Source: Planctomycetota bacterium (GTDB lineage: Bacteria > Planctomycetota > UBA1135 > GCA-002686595). Taken from it: 64,000 nucleotides of DNA. Within the stretch, counting starts at the first letter, position 1; each line of letters opens with the position of its first letter. The notes below the pieces were generated by a model. That model was not told the origin of the DNA. It searched no databases and was given only the letters and a program-made list of their open reading frames with translations. Shown piece by piece: positions 42,826-52,232 of the stretch. A program made the translations under genes and the position numbers. The DNA is taken from assembly GCA_029259595.1 (NCBI GenBank), contig JAJDEW010000103.1, positions 1 through 64,000 of the forward strand. The letters are read 5' to 3'.

Positions 42826-42846
42826 GCCGCGCCGAAGCGCCGGCGC

Positions 42847-44385
42847 TCAGGTCCGCCAGAAGCGCGGCACCAACAGGACCGCCAGGGCGTAGAACTCGAG
42901 GCGACCGAGGATCATGAAGAACGACAGGAGATACTTCGCGGTCTCCGGCATGAAGCCGAAGTTCTCGTAGGGTCCGACGGCGGCCAGCCCCGGACCGATG
43001 TTGTTCAGAGTCGCGAGCACGCTCGTCATCGCCGTCAAGAGCACGTGCTCGCTCATCTCACCCGGCGGGTGGATGTTCATCGACGCGATGGCCAGCGAGC
43101 CGAGGATGAAGACGACGAACCACAGGCCGCAGTAGCCCATGATCATGCCCACGGTTCCGTCCTCGACCGGGGAGCCGTCCACCCGCACGGTGTGAATGGC
43201 CCGCGGCCGCGCGAAGCGCTGCAGGCCCTGCATGGCCGCCTTCCAAAGGATCAGGAAGCGCACGACCTTGATCCCCCCACCGGTCGAGCCGGCGCACGCA
43301 CCGACCACGGCGAGCAGCATCAGGAGCATGCGGCAGAAGTCCGGCCAGGCGTCGAAGTTCGCGGTTCCATAGCCCGTGGAGGTCTGCACGCTGACGACCG
43401 CGAAGAAGGAGTCACGGATCGATTGGAGGAAGCTCGAATAGTCGGGCAGCTCGCTTTCCACGTTGCCGTTGCTGCCCCCCCACAACCACAAGACCAGCGC
43501 GATCGCGAGGCTCGAACCGACCACCAGGAACGAGTACGCGCGAATTTCGTTCGACGACGAGGCCAAGCGCCAGGCGCGGCGCAGGCCTTGCCTCAGAAAC
43601 GTGTCGTAGACGGCGAAGTTGATGCCGGCCAGAAACATGAACACGATGATCGTCAGCTCGACGAGCCAGGACGAGAAGTAGAGCACGCTGGAAGAGTGGC
43701 TCGAGAATCCGCCCGTCGCCAGGGTCCCGAACGAATGGATCCAGGCCTCGAACACGGACAGGCCGAGCGCCCAGAGCAAGATCACTTGCACGAGTGTCAG
43801 GCCGACATAGACGCGGACCAAGCCCAGGGCGGCATCGCGAACGCGGTGCTGTCCCGCCTCGCGGCTGATTCCGGGAACCTCGGAGCGAAACAGGCTGCGA
43901 CCGCCCGTCGGAAAGAGCACGACGAACACGAGTACGATTCCGATCCCGCCCAGCCAGTGCGTGAACGAGCGCCAGAAGGCGATGCCCTTCGGCATGCCGT
44001 CGATGATGTCCCCCGACATGATCGTGGCGCCGGTCGTCGTGAAGCCCGAGGCGGACTCGAAGAAGGCATCGACGAAGCTCGTCAGCGTTCCGCTGAAGAG
44101 GAACGGCAACGCCCCGACGACGGACGCGAGCAACCAGGACAGCCCGACGGCTGCCAGGCCCTCGCGCCGGAAGAAGTCGATGCGCCCGTCGGACGTGGTC
44201 GTGGCACCGCGGCAGATCGTCGCGAGCAAGCCTCCGATCAAGGCCGTCGTCACCGCCGCCCACAGGCAGCCCTCGAAGGCCTGCTGCTCCCCGTACCAGG
44301 CCGACACCAGCGCCGGGACCAGCATGAAGCCGGCCATCAAGAGGAGCACGCACCCCAGGAGCCAGACGACGGCACGGAAATTCAT
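42847..44385 (-). CDS. trkH: Trk potassium uptake channel subunit TrkH
   Basis: 512 residues with about ten hydrophobic segments. The pore-loop signatures are seen: S-A-S-G-F-T-T-T-G-A-T, then T-L-A-T-G-G-F-S, Q-T-S-T-G-Y-G-T-A-N-F and T-S-V-L-A-T-L-N-N-I-G-P-G. Together they form the four-fold selectivity filter of TrkH/KtrB. Its partner TrkA lies immediately upstream on the same strand (15 bases apart). It takes up K+ across the cytoplasmic membrane, gated by TrkA nucleotide binding. Confidence 0.95.
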   Translation of the reverse strand: MNFRAVVWLLGCVLLLMAGFMLVPALVSAWYGEQQAFEGCLWAAVTTALIGGLLATICRGATTTSDGRIDFFRREGLAAVGLSWLLASVVGALPFLFSGTLTSFVDAFFESASGFTTTGATIMSGDIIDGMPKGIAFWRSFTHWLGGIGIVLVFVVLFPTGGRSLFRSEVPGISREAGQHRVRDAALGLVRVYVGLTLVQVILLWALGLSVFEAWIHSFGTLATGGFSSHSSSVLYFSSWLVELTIIVFMFLAGINFAVYDTFLRQGLRRAWRLASSSNEIRAYSFLVVGSSLAIALVLWLWGGSNGNVESELPDYSSFLQSIRDSFFAVVSVQTSTGYGTANFDAWPDFCRMLLMLLAVVGACAGSTGGGIKVVRFLILWKAAMQGLQRFARPRAIHTVRVDGSPVEDGTVGMIMGYCGLWFVVFILGSLAIASMNIHPPGEMSEHVLLTAMTSVLATLNNIGPGLAAVGPYENFGFMPETAKYLLSFFMILGRLEFYALAVLLVPRFWRT

Positions 44386-44400
44386 CGAGGTTCCGCGACG

Positions 44401-45765
44401 TCAGTCCGCACGGTAGGCGGAGGGGTTCGAGAAGAGCTCTTCGAGCACGGAGATGTTGTCGGGCAGAGTGAACAGGATCGCGTTGTCGCCGTTCTTCACC
44501 GACGTCTCACCACTGGGGATGATGACCTCTTCACCACGAACGAGCGCTCCGACCACGGTCCCGCGTGGGAGCCCGAGGCTCTTCACCTTGCGCTCCTTCT
44601 GGCCATCCTTGTGATGGACCTCGAACTCGAGGACCTCGCCCTTGCCATCCGCGATCACCGCGATCGAAGCCACCGAGCCCGAGCGCACGAAGCGCAGGAT
44701 GTGGTTGGCGCAGAGGACACGCGGAGAGATCGCCCGGTCCACGCCCAAGAGGTCGTAGATCTGGCGGTAGGAGGACTTGTTCACGAGCGCGACGGTTCGC
44801 TCGACGCCCAGGGAGCGTGCGAGCTGGCACGCAACCATGTTCCGCTCGTCGTCCTTCGTCGTCGCGATAAAGACGTTGGCCTCGCCGATGCGCTCCTCCA
44901 TCAAGAGGTCGAGGTCCGTCGAGTCGCCGACCAGCACCATGACGGAGCGGTCGACCACCTGCGCGATCTCCTTGGCCCGCGCCGGGTCGCGCTCCATGAG
45001 CCGAATCGACACGCCGGTGACTTGCTGGAGCCGTCGCGCGATCTGGAGGCCGATGCCACCGCCGCCCATGATGACGACCGAACGGCGACCCAGCTTCGGC
45101 GCGCCCGCCAGAAGCTCGAACTGATCCAGGTCCGTGCCGCGCCCGATCAAGTAGATCTGATCGTCGACCGCGAGTTGGTCGTCGCCACCGGGCACGAAGA
45201 ATTGCTCGCGACGCGAGACGGCGACGATCAACAGCCCGGTCGGCAGCTTGAGCCCGGCGATCTTGGTCACCGTCAGCTCGCCCTCGTCCCGGATCCGCAG
45301 GCGCCGCATCTGCACGCGTCCATCGGCGAACGACTCCGCCTCGAGCGCACGGTGCTGGCGCACGGTTCCGATGATCTCCTCGGCCGCCAGCTCGTCCGTC
45401 GAGAGCACGACGTCGTAGCCGAGGGCGCGCTTGTAGAAGTAGCGGTAGCCCTCGAGCCGTGTCAGGTCCTTGAGTCGCAGGATCACGCGCCGTGCACCGA
45501 GATGCTTGGCCGCCAGGCAGGTCAGCATGTTCGAGCGATCGTTCTGCGTGACGGCGACCACGATGTCCGCCCGCGAAGCACCAGCCGAGTTCAAGAGATC
45601 GACCCGCGTTCCGTCCCCGACGATGGCCTGCACGTCGAGCGCTTCCATCAACCGCTGGGCCTTGGCGGGATCCGAGTCGACGACACTCACGCGGTGACTC
45701 TCCCGCGACAGGATGTCCGCCAGGTGGTAGCCGACCTCCCCGGCGCCAACGATGACGATGTCCAT
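44401..45765 (-). CDS. trkA: Trk potassium uptake regulatory subunit TrkA
   Basis: 454 residues from the ATG at 45765. Two TrkA_N Rossmann domains are evident (M-D-I-V-I-V-G-A-G-E-V-G-Y-H-L near residue 1 and V-V-I-M-G-G-G-G-I-G-L-Q-I near residue 230), each followed by a TrkA_C domain. This is the full two-unit TrkA, not the single-unit KtrA. It binds NAD(H)/ATP and gates TrkH. A longer upstream reading through a Pro/Arg-rich stretch was rejected. It is divergent from the pabA gene. Confidence 0.96.
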   Translation of the reverse strand: MDIVIVGAGEVGYHLADILSRESHRVSVVDSDPAKAQRLMEALDVQAIVGDGTRVDLLNSAGASRADIVVAVTQNDRSNMLTCLAAKHLGARRVILRLKDLTRLEGYRYFYKRALGYDVVLSTDELAAEEIIGTVRQHRALEAESFADGRVQMRRLRIRDEGELTVTKIAGLKLPTGLLIVAVSRREQFFVPGGDDQLAVDDQIYLIGRGTDLDQFELLAGAPKLGRRSVVIMGGGGIGLQIARRLQQVTGVSIRLMERDPARAKEIAQVVDRSVMVLVGDSTDLDLLMEERIGEANVFIATTKDDERNMVACQLARSLGVERTVALVNKSSYRQIYDLLGVDRAISPRVLCANHILRFVRSGSVASIAVIADGKGEVLEFEVHHKDGQKERKVKSLGLPRGTVVGALVRGEEVIIPSGETSVKNGDNAILFTLPDNISVLEELFSNPSAYRAD

Positions 45766-45855
45766 GGGGCGCCACCTTAGAATGCCGCCCGTTCGAATCC
45801 ACCCCCCGCAAGCCACCCCTTGCCGAGAGCTCGGGCGCGTGCTCTCTTCCGGGTC

Positions 45856-46563
45856 GTGATCCTGGTCCTGGACAATCGCGATTCCTTCCTCTTCAACCTC
45901 GTCCAAGAGCTCCTCGTCCTGGGCGCCGAGGTGGTCGTTCGACGGGCGGAGCGGACCACCCTGGCCGAGATCGAAGCCCTGGCCCCTGACCGCATCTTGA
46001 TCGGCCCGGGGCCCGGTCGGCCCGAGCAGGCCGCCCTTTCGCAGGCGCTCGTGCAGGCGGCGAAGGTTCCCGTGCTCGGCATCTGCCTGGGACATCAGGT
46101 GCTCGCCACCGCCTGGGGCGGCAACGTGATCCGCGCGCGCCGCCTGATTCACGGTCAGACCCTGCGCGTCACCCACGATCGCGCGGGCCTCTTCACCGGA
46201 CTGCCTTCGCCCCTCGCGTTCACGTCCTACAACTCGCTCGTCGTCGATGAGTCCAGCCTGCCCCCTGACCTGTGCGTCACGGCGCGCAGCGAGGACGGCG
46301 AGATCATGGGCCTGCGGCACCGCTACCTGCCGCTCGAAGGCGTCCAGTTCCACCCCGAGTCGATCCGGAGCGAGCGCGGTCGCGACCTGTTGGCGAACTT
46401 CGTGACGCGCCCCGCACCGCTCGTCCCGGTCCGCGACCGGGCGATCGACGGGCCGACTTCGGGCCTTCAGTCGCGGCCGGACGTGCGTGTCGACGGTCCG
46501 AGCGCCGCCGTCCACTCCGGCCAGGGCCCCGTGGACGCGCGCCGCGGCTCCGAGCCGCGCTGA
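45856..46563 (+). CDS. pabA: Class I glutamine amidotransferase of chorismate metabolism
   Basis: 235 residues from a GTG at 45856. The glutaminase triad is visible: Cys77 in G-I-C-L-G-H-Q, and His-x-Glu in V-Q-F-H-P-E-S near residue 167. The start V-L-D-N-R-D-S-F-L-F-N-L and I-G-P-G-P-G-R-P are typical of TrpG/PabA, which feed ammonia to anthranilate or aminodeoxychorismate synthase. The partner is not adjacent, so trpG versus pabA cannot be settled. About 45 residues follow the domain and overlap the kinase-like gene on the other strand by 97 bases. Confidence 0.85.
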   Translation: MILVLDNRDSFLFNLVQELLVLGAEVVVRRAERTTLAEIEALAPDRILIGPGPGRPEQAALSQALVQAAKVPVLGICLGHQVLATAWGGNVIRARRLIHGQTLRVTHDRAGLFTGLPSPLAFTSYNSLVVDESSLPPDLCVTARSEDGEIMGLRHRYLPLEGVQFHPESIRSERGRDLLANFVTRPAPLVPVRDRAIDGPTSGLQSRPDVRVDGPSAAVHSGQGPVDARRGSEPR

Positions 46564-47234
46564 CGCAGGAGGCGTCGCGTGACGAGGTTGTAGAGCGGCT
46601 TGCCGTAGCGCATCCACAGCGCGGCCGTGCGGGCGCGTTCGTCTCCGCCCCCATCGACGACGACAGCCTCTGTGCGGCCGCGACGCTCGTAACGGCGATG
46701 GTGCTTGCGCACGTGCCGAAGGTCCTCGCGGACGCGCGCCTCGAAGCGTCGGCCGCTTTCGTCGTGAACGCTCGCCAGCTGGAAGTCCAGCACCGCCGGC
46801 GAACCATCCGGCCGCACGAGCACGTTGGGCTCCTTGTGCAGGTCGTTGTGGCAGACCCCTAGCCCGTGCAGCTCGCGGACGAGATCCTCGAGGCGCTCGA
46901 AGAAGTCCAGCGGGAGACTCTCCGCCGCCCAGAGCGGGTTCCCGTCGAGATAAGAGCGCACGAGGACGTCTCCTCGACGAGGCGAGCGGCCATCGGCGCT
47001 CACGACCCCGGCATAGCTCGCGCGCTCGAGAACGTGCGGGACACCATCGAGACGCTCGAGCCGCACGAGGGCGCGGCGCTCACGCTCCAGCAGGGTGCGC
47101 GCGACGAGGCGGGTGCCCGGAACGCCGTTGCCGCAGGCCACACGCCGGATCGCCGGCCCCTGGGGACCGCCGAGCAGCTCGACGCGTCCGAACACGTCGC
47201 GCTTGAGTTCGTGGACAACTTGCGGGGCCTCCAT
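46467..47234 (-). CDS. Small kinase-like protein (Kdo/LPS-kinase or RIO type)
   Basis: 255 residues from the ATG at 47234. The catalytic loop H-G-L-G-V-C-H-N-D-L-H-K-E-P-N-V-L-V and the metal-binding L-D-F-Q-L-A-S replace the H-R-D and D-F-G of ordinary kinases, as in lipopolysaccharide-core and RIO/APH-like kinases. The N-terminal lobe has only weak glycine-loop signals. It overlaps pabA tail-to-tail by 97 bases and is divergent from an SGNH gene 22 bases away, placing it in an envelope gene neighbourhood with lpxB. Sugar phosphorylation is inferred. Confidence 0.65.
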   Translation of the reverse strand: MEAPQVVHELKRDVFGRVELLGGPQGPAIRRVACGNGVPGTRLVARTLLERERRALVRLERLDGVPHVLERASYAGVVSADGRSPRRGDVLVRSYLDGNPLWAAESLPLDFFERLEDLVRELHGLGVCHNDLHKEPNVLVRPDGSPAVLDFQLASVHDESGRRFEARVREDLRHVRKHHRRYERRGRTEAVVVDGGGDERARTAALWMRYGKPLYNLVTRRLLRQRGSEPRRASTGPWPEWTAALGPSTRTSGRD

Positions 47235-47256
47235 GGCTCTTCTATTCTCGCCGCGC

Positions 47257-48666
47257 ATGGCCCAGGATCCAGCTTCGGACGAGCCCGAAGAGCCGTCCGG
47301 CTCTGGCGCGCCCCCCAACCCCTTCCACCCGACGAGCGCAGAGGTGGGGACCGACGAGGACGGCATGGTGCCCGGCTCGACGGAGGTGAGCCGGACCCTG
47401 GAAACGCACACGAAGCGGACGAGACTGCGCCGGGGCTGCACGGTCTCGATCCTGACGCTGGGGTTTCTGGTCCTCTGCGCCGAGCTCTTCCTGCGCCTCA
47501 CCGACGACCGCGAACGCGCCCTCGAGGCCGGCACGAACCGCACGAACCTGCGCTGGCTCGAGGTCATGCAGGCCGGGATCTTCGAGGAATTGCCCGATCC
47601 GGTACGGCGCTACGCCATGCGCCCTGGCGCTTCCTGCGAGGTCGACGGCTGGACCTTCCGGGTCACGCGCCATCGCACGCGCGGTGCGGACTTTCCGGCC
47701 GAAAAGCTCGCTGACGAGCGCCGCATCCTGGCCTTGGGCGACTCGTTCTGCTTCGGCATGTGGTGTGACGAAGACGAGACGGTGGTCGGTCACCTCGCGC
47801 GGATGGCCAACGCCCGCGAGGCGCAGCTCGACTCGGGCCTCCACTGGCGGGCCGTCAACCTGGGCGTTCCCGGCTACCACAGCGGGCAGCAGCTGCGCTC
47901 GCTCGAACAGGACGGCCTGGCCCTCGAGCCCGACCTGGTGGTGCTCTACTACAACACGAACGACATCGCGCGCGAGGGCTACTTCTACGACGAAGACCTG
48001 GGCGCGATCCGCAGCGACTACCTGCCCTTGCCGACGTGGCTGCGGCGACCGCTGTGGAACAGCCACCTCTACGGCCTGATCGCGCGCAAGCACTACCAGA
48101 GCCTGCGCGCCGTTCCGAACGCTCCCTTCGACCCGAACGTTCCCTGGGCTCACGTCCGCGAGGACAACAAGCAGGCGACACGCGCGGCCATCACAGCCAT
48201 TGCGCGAATCTGCCGCGAGCGCGACGTCCCGCTCTTCTTCGTCAACCAGCCCTTCATCTCGTGGTCCGGCGACGCGCGTCAGGAGGACTGGAGCATGCTG
48301 CCGCTGAACGCCTGGGCGGAGGACCTGCGCCTCGAGCTGGAGCTTCCGGGCGTGAACCTGCTCGGCTGGTGGCGCGGTTACGCCGACGGAGTCGACCGCT
48401 TTCCGGCGCCGCCCGACTACCTGCCCGATCTCCTGCTCGCCGATCCCGCCGTCGAGCGCATGGTCGCTCAGGCGCGTGAATTCGCGCGCGGAGATGACGC
48501 GAACTGGGAAACGCTCCCGTTGAACTTGCGCATGGGCTACGTGGATCGCGCCCTCACGGAAGCTGCCCTCCCGCCCGAAGTGGACTTCCACTTCACCGGC
48601 GAGGGCTATGGCCGCATCGCCCGGCTCTGCTATGCCAGGCTCCAGAGCGAGGGGCTCTTGCCCTGA
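47257..48666 (+). CDS. Membrane-anchored SGNH-type hydrolase/acyltransferase
   Basis: 469 residues from the ATG at 47257; an ATG at 47233 is also possible. A Ser/Pro-rich cytoplasmic start leads to one membrane segment (I-L-T-L-G-F-L-V-L-C-A-E-L-F-L). The SGNH blocks follow: I-L-A-L-G-D-S-F-C-F-G (nucleophile Ser), G-V-P-G-Y-H-S-G, Y-Y-N-T-N-D-I and D-F-H-F-T-G-E-G-Y-G with the catalytic Asp-x-His. Enzymes of this layout often acetylate or deacetylate exported polysaccharide or lipid A-type sugars. Its stop shares one base with the start of the ABC ATPase gene. Confidence 0.8.
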   Translation: MAQDPASDEPEEPSGSGAPPNPFHPTSAEVGTDEDGMVPGSTEVSRTLETHTKRTRLRRGCTVSILTLGFLVLCAELFLRLTDDRERALEAGTNRTNLRWLEVMQAGIFEELPDPVRRYAMRPGASCEVDGWTFRVTRHRTRGADFPAEKLADERRILALGDSFCFGMWCDEDETVVGHLARMANAREAQLDSGLHWRAVNLGVPGYHSGQQLRSLEQDGLALEPDLVVLYYNTNDIAREGYFYDEDLGAIRSDYLPLPTWLRRPLWNSHLYGLIARKHYQSLRAVPNAPFDPNVPWAHVREDNKQATRAAITAIARICRERDVPLFFVNQPFISWSGDARQEDWSMLPLNAWAEDLRLELELPGVNLLGWWRGYADGVDRFPAPPDYLPDLLLADPAVERMVAQAREFARGDDANWETLPLNLRMGYVDRALTEAALPPEVDFHFTGEGYGRIARLCYARLQSEGLLP

Positions 48667-49601
48667 TGCTGGCGCGTTCGGGTCAGATCCGGGTCGAGGG
48701 CCTGACGCGGCGCTTCCGCGGCCCGCAAGGAGGCGTCGTCGCCGTCCAGCCCTTCGATCTGACCGTCGGTCCCGGCGGTGTGACGGGCATCCTGGGCCCG
48801 AATGGCAGCGGCAAGAGCACGCTCCTGCGGATGATCCTGGGATTGGTGCCTCCCGGCGCCGGCGCGACCAGCGTCGACGGCATGCCGCTCACGGGCGACG
48901 GGCTGACGATTCGCGAGCGTGTCGCCTATGCACCGGGCGAGCTGGCCGTCTACGGCGAGCTCACGGGCAAGGCTCACCTGCGCTGGCTCACGGCTGGACG
49001 GCGCCGTGGCACGCTGGCGCGGGCGATCGAGCTCGCGGACGAGCTCGGCCTGCCTTTGCGCCGCAGGGTCCGCGGTTACAGCCACGGCATGAAGCGCCAA
49101 CTCCTCCTGGCCGCCGCGCTCGCTCCACAGGTCCCCGTTCGGATCCTCGACGAACCGACCGAGGGCTTGGACCCGAGCAAGCGCGCCCAGATCGTCGACC
49201 TGCTCGCGCGCGACGCCGCACGCGGCACGACGATCCTCTTGTCATCGCACCACCTCGGCGAGGTGGACCGCGTGTGCGACCGCATCCTGTTCATGCGCGC
49301 CGGACGACTCATCGACGAGGAAGAGGCGCGCTCGCTCTTCCGCCGCGCTCGGCGCGTGACGCGCCTCACGCTCGCGCAGCCGGCGGACGCGACGACCATC
49401 GAACACCTCGAAGGCCTGGGTGCCGAAGAGGTCTCGAGCGACGGGCCACGCCTGCGCTTCGTCCTTCCGGAGGCGACGCACCGCGCGACCCTGGCTGCGA
49501 TCCTGGCCGACGAGAGCCTGCCGGCGCCCCAGGCCTTGAGCTTCGGCGACGCCTCCCTCGAGGAGATCTACCGCACGCTCTACGGATCGGAGGGGATCTG
49601 A
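48666..49601 (+). CDS. ABC transporter ATP-binding protein
   Basis: 311 residues. Walker A G-P-N-G-S-G-K-S-T, the signature region Y-S-H-G-M-K-R-Q-L-L-L (where LSGGQ is usual), Walker B V-R-I-L-D-E-P-T-E-G-L-D-P, and the H-loop H-H-L-G-E-V. This is the DrrA/CcmA/NodI-like exporter ATPase type. Its ATG overlaps the previous stop by one base, and a permease gene follows after 3 bases, so the three are one operon. Substrate unknown; context suggests an envelope lipid or polysaccharide. Confidence 0.93.
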   Translation: MLARSGQIRVEGLTRRFRGPQGGVVAVQPFDLTVGPGGVTGILGPNGSGKSTLLRMILGLVPPGAGATSVDGMPLTGDGLTIRERVAYAPGELAVYGELTGKAHLRWLTAGRRRGTLARAIELADELGLPLRRRVRGYSHGMKRQLLLAAALAPQVPVRILDEPTEGLDPSKRAQIVDLLARDAARGTTILLSSHHLGEVDRVCDRILFMRAGRLIDEEEARSLFRRARRVTRLTLAQPADATTIEHLEGLGAEEVSSDGPRLRFVLPEATHRATLAAILADESLPAPQALSFGDASLEEIYRTLYGSEGI

Positions 49602-49604
49602 GGG

Positions 49605-50354
49605 ATGCGCTCGCTCCTCTTGTACACGCTGCTCTACACGATCGTGATGGAGCTCATGCTGGTGGCCGCGGTCCTGTACTGGCCCGACTTCGAGCAGAAC
49701 GTCGACGCCCTGCGCCTGCTCGCACCGATCAAGTCGGTGAAGGACATCGTCCAAGAGATCGAGCAGGAAGGGGTCATCCCCTACATCACGAGCCAACAGT
49801 TCTTCAAGGGCGGCAACACGCTCGGAACGGCTGCCGCGGTCCTGTTCGCCGTCGGTGCGGTCGCGGGGGAAGCACATCGCGGCACGCTCGAGCTCCTGCT
49901 CGCGCGCCCCTACTCGCGCCTTCGCATCCTGTCCGAGCGCTGGCTCTTCGGTGCGGTCTGTTGCTGCCTGCCGGTCTTTCTGACCTCCGCTACGATCCCC
50001 TGGATGGGATCCTGGATCGACGAAGACTTCGACATCGTTCCCCTGATGTTGTGCTCGGTGCACGAGTCGCTGTTCTTGCTCGCCGTCTACGGAGCCGCCT
50101 TCTTCTGCTCGACGATCGGCTCGAATCCGACCCGCATCGCCCTCGTCCTGCTGTTCGTGTCGACGTTCCAGTTCGCGATCTACTTCATCGAGGTCGTGAC
50201 GAAGTGGTCGCTGTACCGGCTCGCCGACTTGAAGGACTTCACGAAGATCTACGAGGACTACGCGCTCGACTGGACGGTCTGCGGACCGCTGGTGGCCGCG
50301 ATCGTGCTTTCGTTCACCGCGTCCTATCTCGCCTTTCGACGTCGCCTGCCTTGA
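49605..50354 (+). CDS. ABC-2 type transporter permease
   Basis: 249 residues with six hydrophobic segments (for example L-L-Y-T-L-L-Y-T-I-V-M-E-L-M-L-V, A-A-A-V-L-F-A-V-G-A-V-A-G, and I-A-L-V-L-L-F-V-S-T-F-Q-F). The E-A-H-R-G-T-L-E-L-L-L-A-R-P motif in the second segment is the coupling helix common to ABC-2 permeases (E-x-x-x-G-T-x-x-x-L-x-x-x-P). It pairs with the preceding ATPase, and the two would dimerise. Exporter role inferred. Confidence 0.85.
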   Translation: MRSLLLYTLLYTIVMELMLVAAVLYWPDFEQNVDALRLLAPIKSVKDIVQEIEQEGVIPYITSQQFFKGGNTLGTAAAVLFAVGAVAGEAHRGTLELLLARPYSRLRILSERWLFGAVCCCLPVFLTSATIPWMGSWIDEDFDIVPLMLCSVHESLFLLAVYGAAFFCSTIGSNPTRIALVLLFVSTFQFAIYFIEVVTKWSLYRLADLKDFTKIYEDYALDWTVCGPLVAAIVLSFTASYLAFRRRLP

Positions 50355-50376
50355 AGCCGGACCGCGGCGCTGCTTC

Positions 50377-51072
50377 TCAGAACAGACCCGCCCACTTCGC
50401 GCGTGCCGTCCATAGCCCCGCCTCGCGGCGCTGGTAGCGCGGCGCGCTGCGGGCGATCCGCGCGACCTCGTCGAAGCTGGACTTGGCCTCGTCCCGACGC
50501 CCGAGGGCCTTCAAGGCGCGGCCACGCCGGTAGGCCTCTTCCGGGCTCGGTCCGTGGTTGCGCGCGAACACGTCGAGCGCAGCGAGCGCCTCCTCGTGCC
50601 GCTGGGCCCGGGCGAGCGTCTCCGCCAGGCGCAGCTGAGCCGCGCCGTAGCCGTGCTCGGGGTCGAGCGCGACGCAGCGTTCGAGCGCGGCGATCGCCTC
50701 GTCGTTGCGGCGCAGCTCGACCAGCGTCGAGCCCAGCCTGAACTGCCATTCGGCGGTCTCGGGTTCCCCCTCGGCGGCGCGTTCGAAGTGCGGGAGCGCG
50801 CGCCGCGGTCGCCCCTGGGCCAGGTACAGCGTCCCGATCTTGCCGTGATTGTGCGGGCTGTCGACGGTGGCGAGCTCGCGCATCCGCCCACGGTCGCGTC
50901 GGATGCGGAAGGCACGCTTGCCCTGGGTCGAAAGCGCCCAGCTGAGCCCCATCGCCGTCAACCAGACGCCGATGCAACCGAGGCGCTGGAAGATCGGACC
51001 GATGCCGGGCAACTGGCTGAGGACCGAGTGCACCACCAGTACGAGGAGGATGAAGCCAACGAGTCGGAGCAT
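50377..51072 (-). CDS. Membrane-anchored TPR protein
   Basis: 231 residues from the ATG at 51072; a GTG ten codons earlier is possible. One or two N-terminal membrane segments (L-R-L-V-G-F-I-L-L-V-L-V-V-H; I-G-V-W-L-T-A-M-G-L-S-W) are followed by about four tetratricopeptide repeats (G-R-P-R-R-A-L-P-H-F-E-R-A; N-D-E-A-I-A-A-L-E-R-C-V; H-E-E-A-L-A-A-L-D-V-F). A scaffold role is likely. It is on the opposite strand from the envelope operon and converges with the permease gene. Confidence 0.75.
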   Translation of the reverse strand: MLRLVGFILLVLVVHSVLSQLPGIGPIFQRLGCIGVWLTAMGLSWALSTQGKRAFRIRRDRGRMRELATVDSPHNHGKIGTLYLAQGRPRRALPHFERAAEGEPETAEWQFRLGSTLVELRRNDEAIAALERCVALDPEHGYGAAQLRLAETLARAQRHEEALAALDVFARNHGPSPEEAYRRGRALKALGRRDEAKSSFDEVARIARSAPRYQRREAGLWTARAKWAGLF

Positions 51073-51170
51073 GGGCCCAGGGATCGTAGCGTCCACGTCC
51101 ACGGAGCCCAGTCGATCGCCCGGCCTTCTTGAACGAGCGGTCGGGAAATGCGGGAATGCCCTTCCGGACG

Positions 51171-52232
51171 ATGGAGTCGGACTCGATACGGCCTCGCACG
51201 CGACGCATTTCGGTGCGCCTCCTCGTGCTCGTGACCTCCGTGCTGGGCGCGCTGCTCGCCACGGAGGTGTTCGCTCGTACGTTCGACCCGTTCGGGATCA
51301 GCTACTACAAGGACACGAACCGCTACCTGAACGAGGCGATCGTGCTGCCCCCGGAGGCGGCGCGACCGGACGGCCGGCTCTTCGAGAACGCACCGGGGGC
51401 GGAGCTCGACTGCGCCACCTTCCGCTTCCGCACCGACGAGCACGGCCTGCGGCGGGGCCAGCTCGAACCCCGACAGAAGGGCGACCGCATCCTGTTCCTG
51501 GGCGACTCGGTGACGCTCGCTTGGGGCGTGGACGACGAGGCCTCCTGGATCCGCACCGTCGAGCGCGAAGCCTTGGCCCCGGACGGAGAGCGCCTCGTCT
51601 GCCTGAACGCGGGGCACCTCCAGTACAACACCCTGCAGGAGGCCGACTGGCTGCGGGCCCACGTGGCCGAGCTCGCGCCCGACCGCGTCGTCCTGACCGT
51701 CGTCGTCAACGACCTCGAGGACGCCTGGTCCTTGTACGTCTCGTTCATGGACGAGCTCGCGCGGCGCCCACCCCCAGGGGAGGTCGGCTTGCTCGCCTCG
51801 CTGCGCGAGCGCTTTCCTGTCTGGTTCCGCGGCCTGTACGGCCTGGCGCACTTCGTCTCCGAACAGCGCAGTGCCCGAACGGCGGCCCAGCGCTCGAACG
51901 AACGGCTGGTCGACCAGCCCGGTTACGCCCAGGGTTGGGAACGCTGTGCCGAAGGGCTCGCCTCGATTCGAGCGATCTGCGACGAGCTCGGCCTGCCCTT
52001 CGCCGTGTTCGATCACACGACGCCGCGCGTGCCCGACCTCGCCACGTGGTGCGCACAGCACTCCGTCCCGAGCTACGACTTCGACTTCGAGCCCGCGGAG
52101 TGGGAACTCGACGTTCGCAACTCCGCCGCCGACGCCCACGCGAACGAGCTCGGCAACCGCTTGCTCGCCGACAAGGCACTCCTGGCCCTGCGTGACCTCG
52201 GGTGGATCCGTGCCGCGGAGTCGACGCGGTGA
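51171..52232 (+). CDS. Second membrane-anchored SGNH protein
   Basis: 353 residues from the ATG at 51171; ATG at 51156 and a TTG at 51129 are alternatives. A basic start and one membrane span (V-R-L-L-V-L-V-T-S-V-L-G-A-L-L-A) precede SGNH block I I-L-F-L-G-D-S-V-T-L-A-W-G and block III V-V-V-N-D-L-E-D-A-W. The Asp-His end is less clear (D-A-H-A-N-E-L-G). Same build as the protein at 47257-48666, likely modifying an exported molecule. Its stop overlaps the lpxB start by 4 bases, the first link of a coupled chain. Confidence 0.75.
   Translation: MESDSIRPRTRRISVRLLVLVTSVLGALLATEVFARTFDPFGISYYKDTNRYLNEAIVLPPEAARPDGRLFENAPGAELDCATFRFRTDEHGLRRGQLEPRQKGDRILFLGDSVTLAWGVDDEASWIRTVEREALAPDGERLVCLNAGHLQYNTLQEADWLRAHVAELAPDRVVLTVVVNDLEDAWSLYVSFMDELARRPPPGEVGLLASLRERFPVWFRGLYGLAHFVSEQRSARTAAQRSNERLVDQPGYAQGWERCAEGLASIRAICDELGLPFAVFDHTTPRVPDLATWCAQHSVPSYDFDFEPAEWELDVRNSAADAHANELGNRLLADKALLALRDLGWIRAAESTR

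Noticed and set aside
43045..45780. 911-codon plus-strand open frame opposite trkH and trkA
   Set aside because: Both TrkH and TrkA are clear on the minus strand; the antisense frame is His/Asp/Arg-rich and has no similarity.
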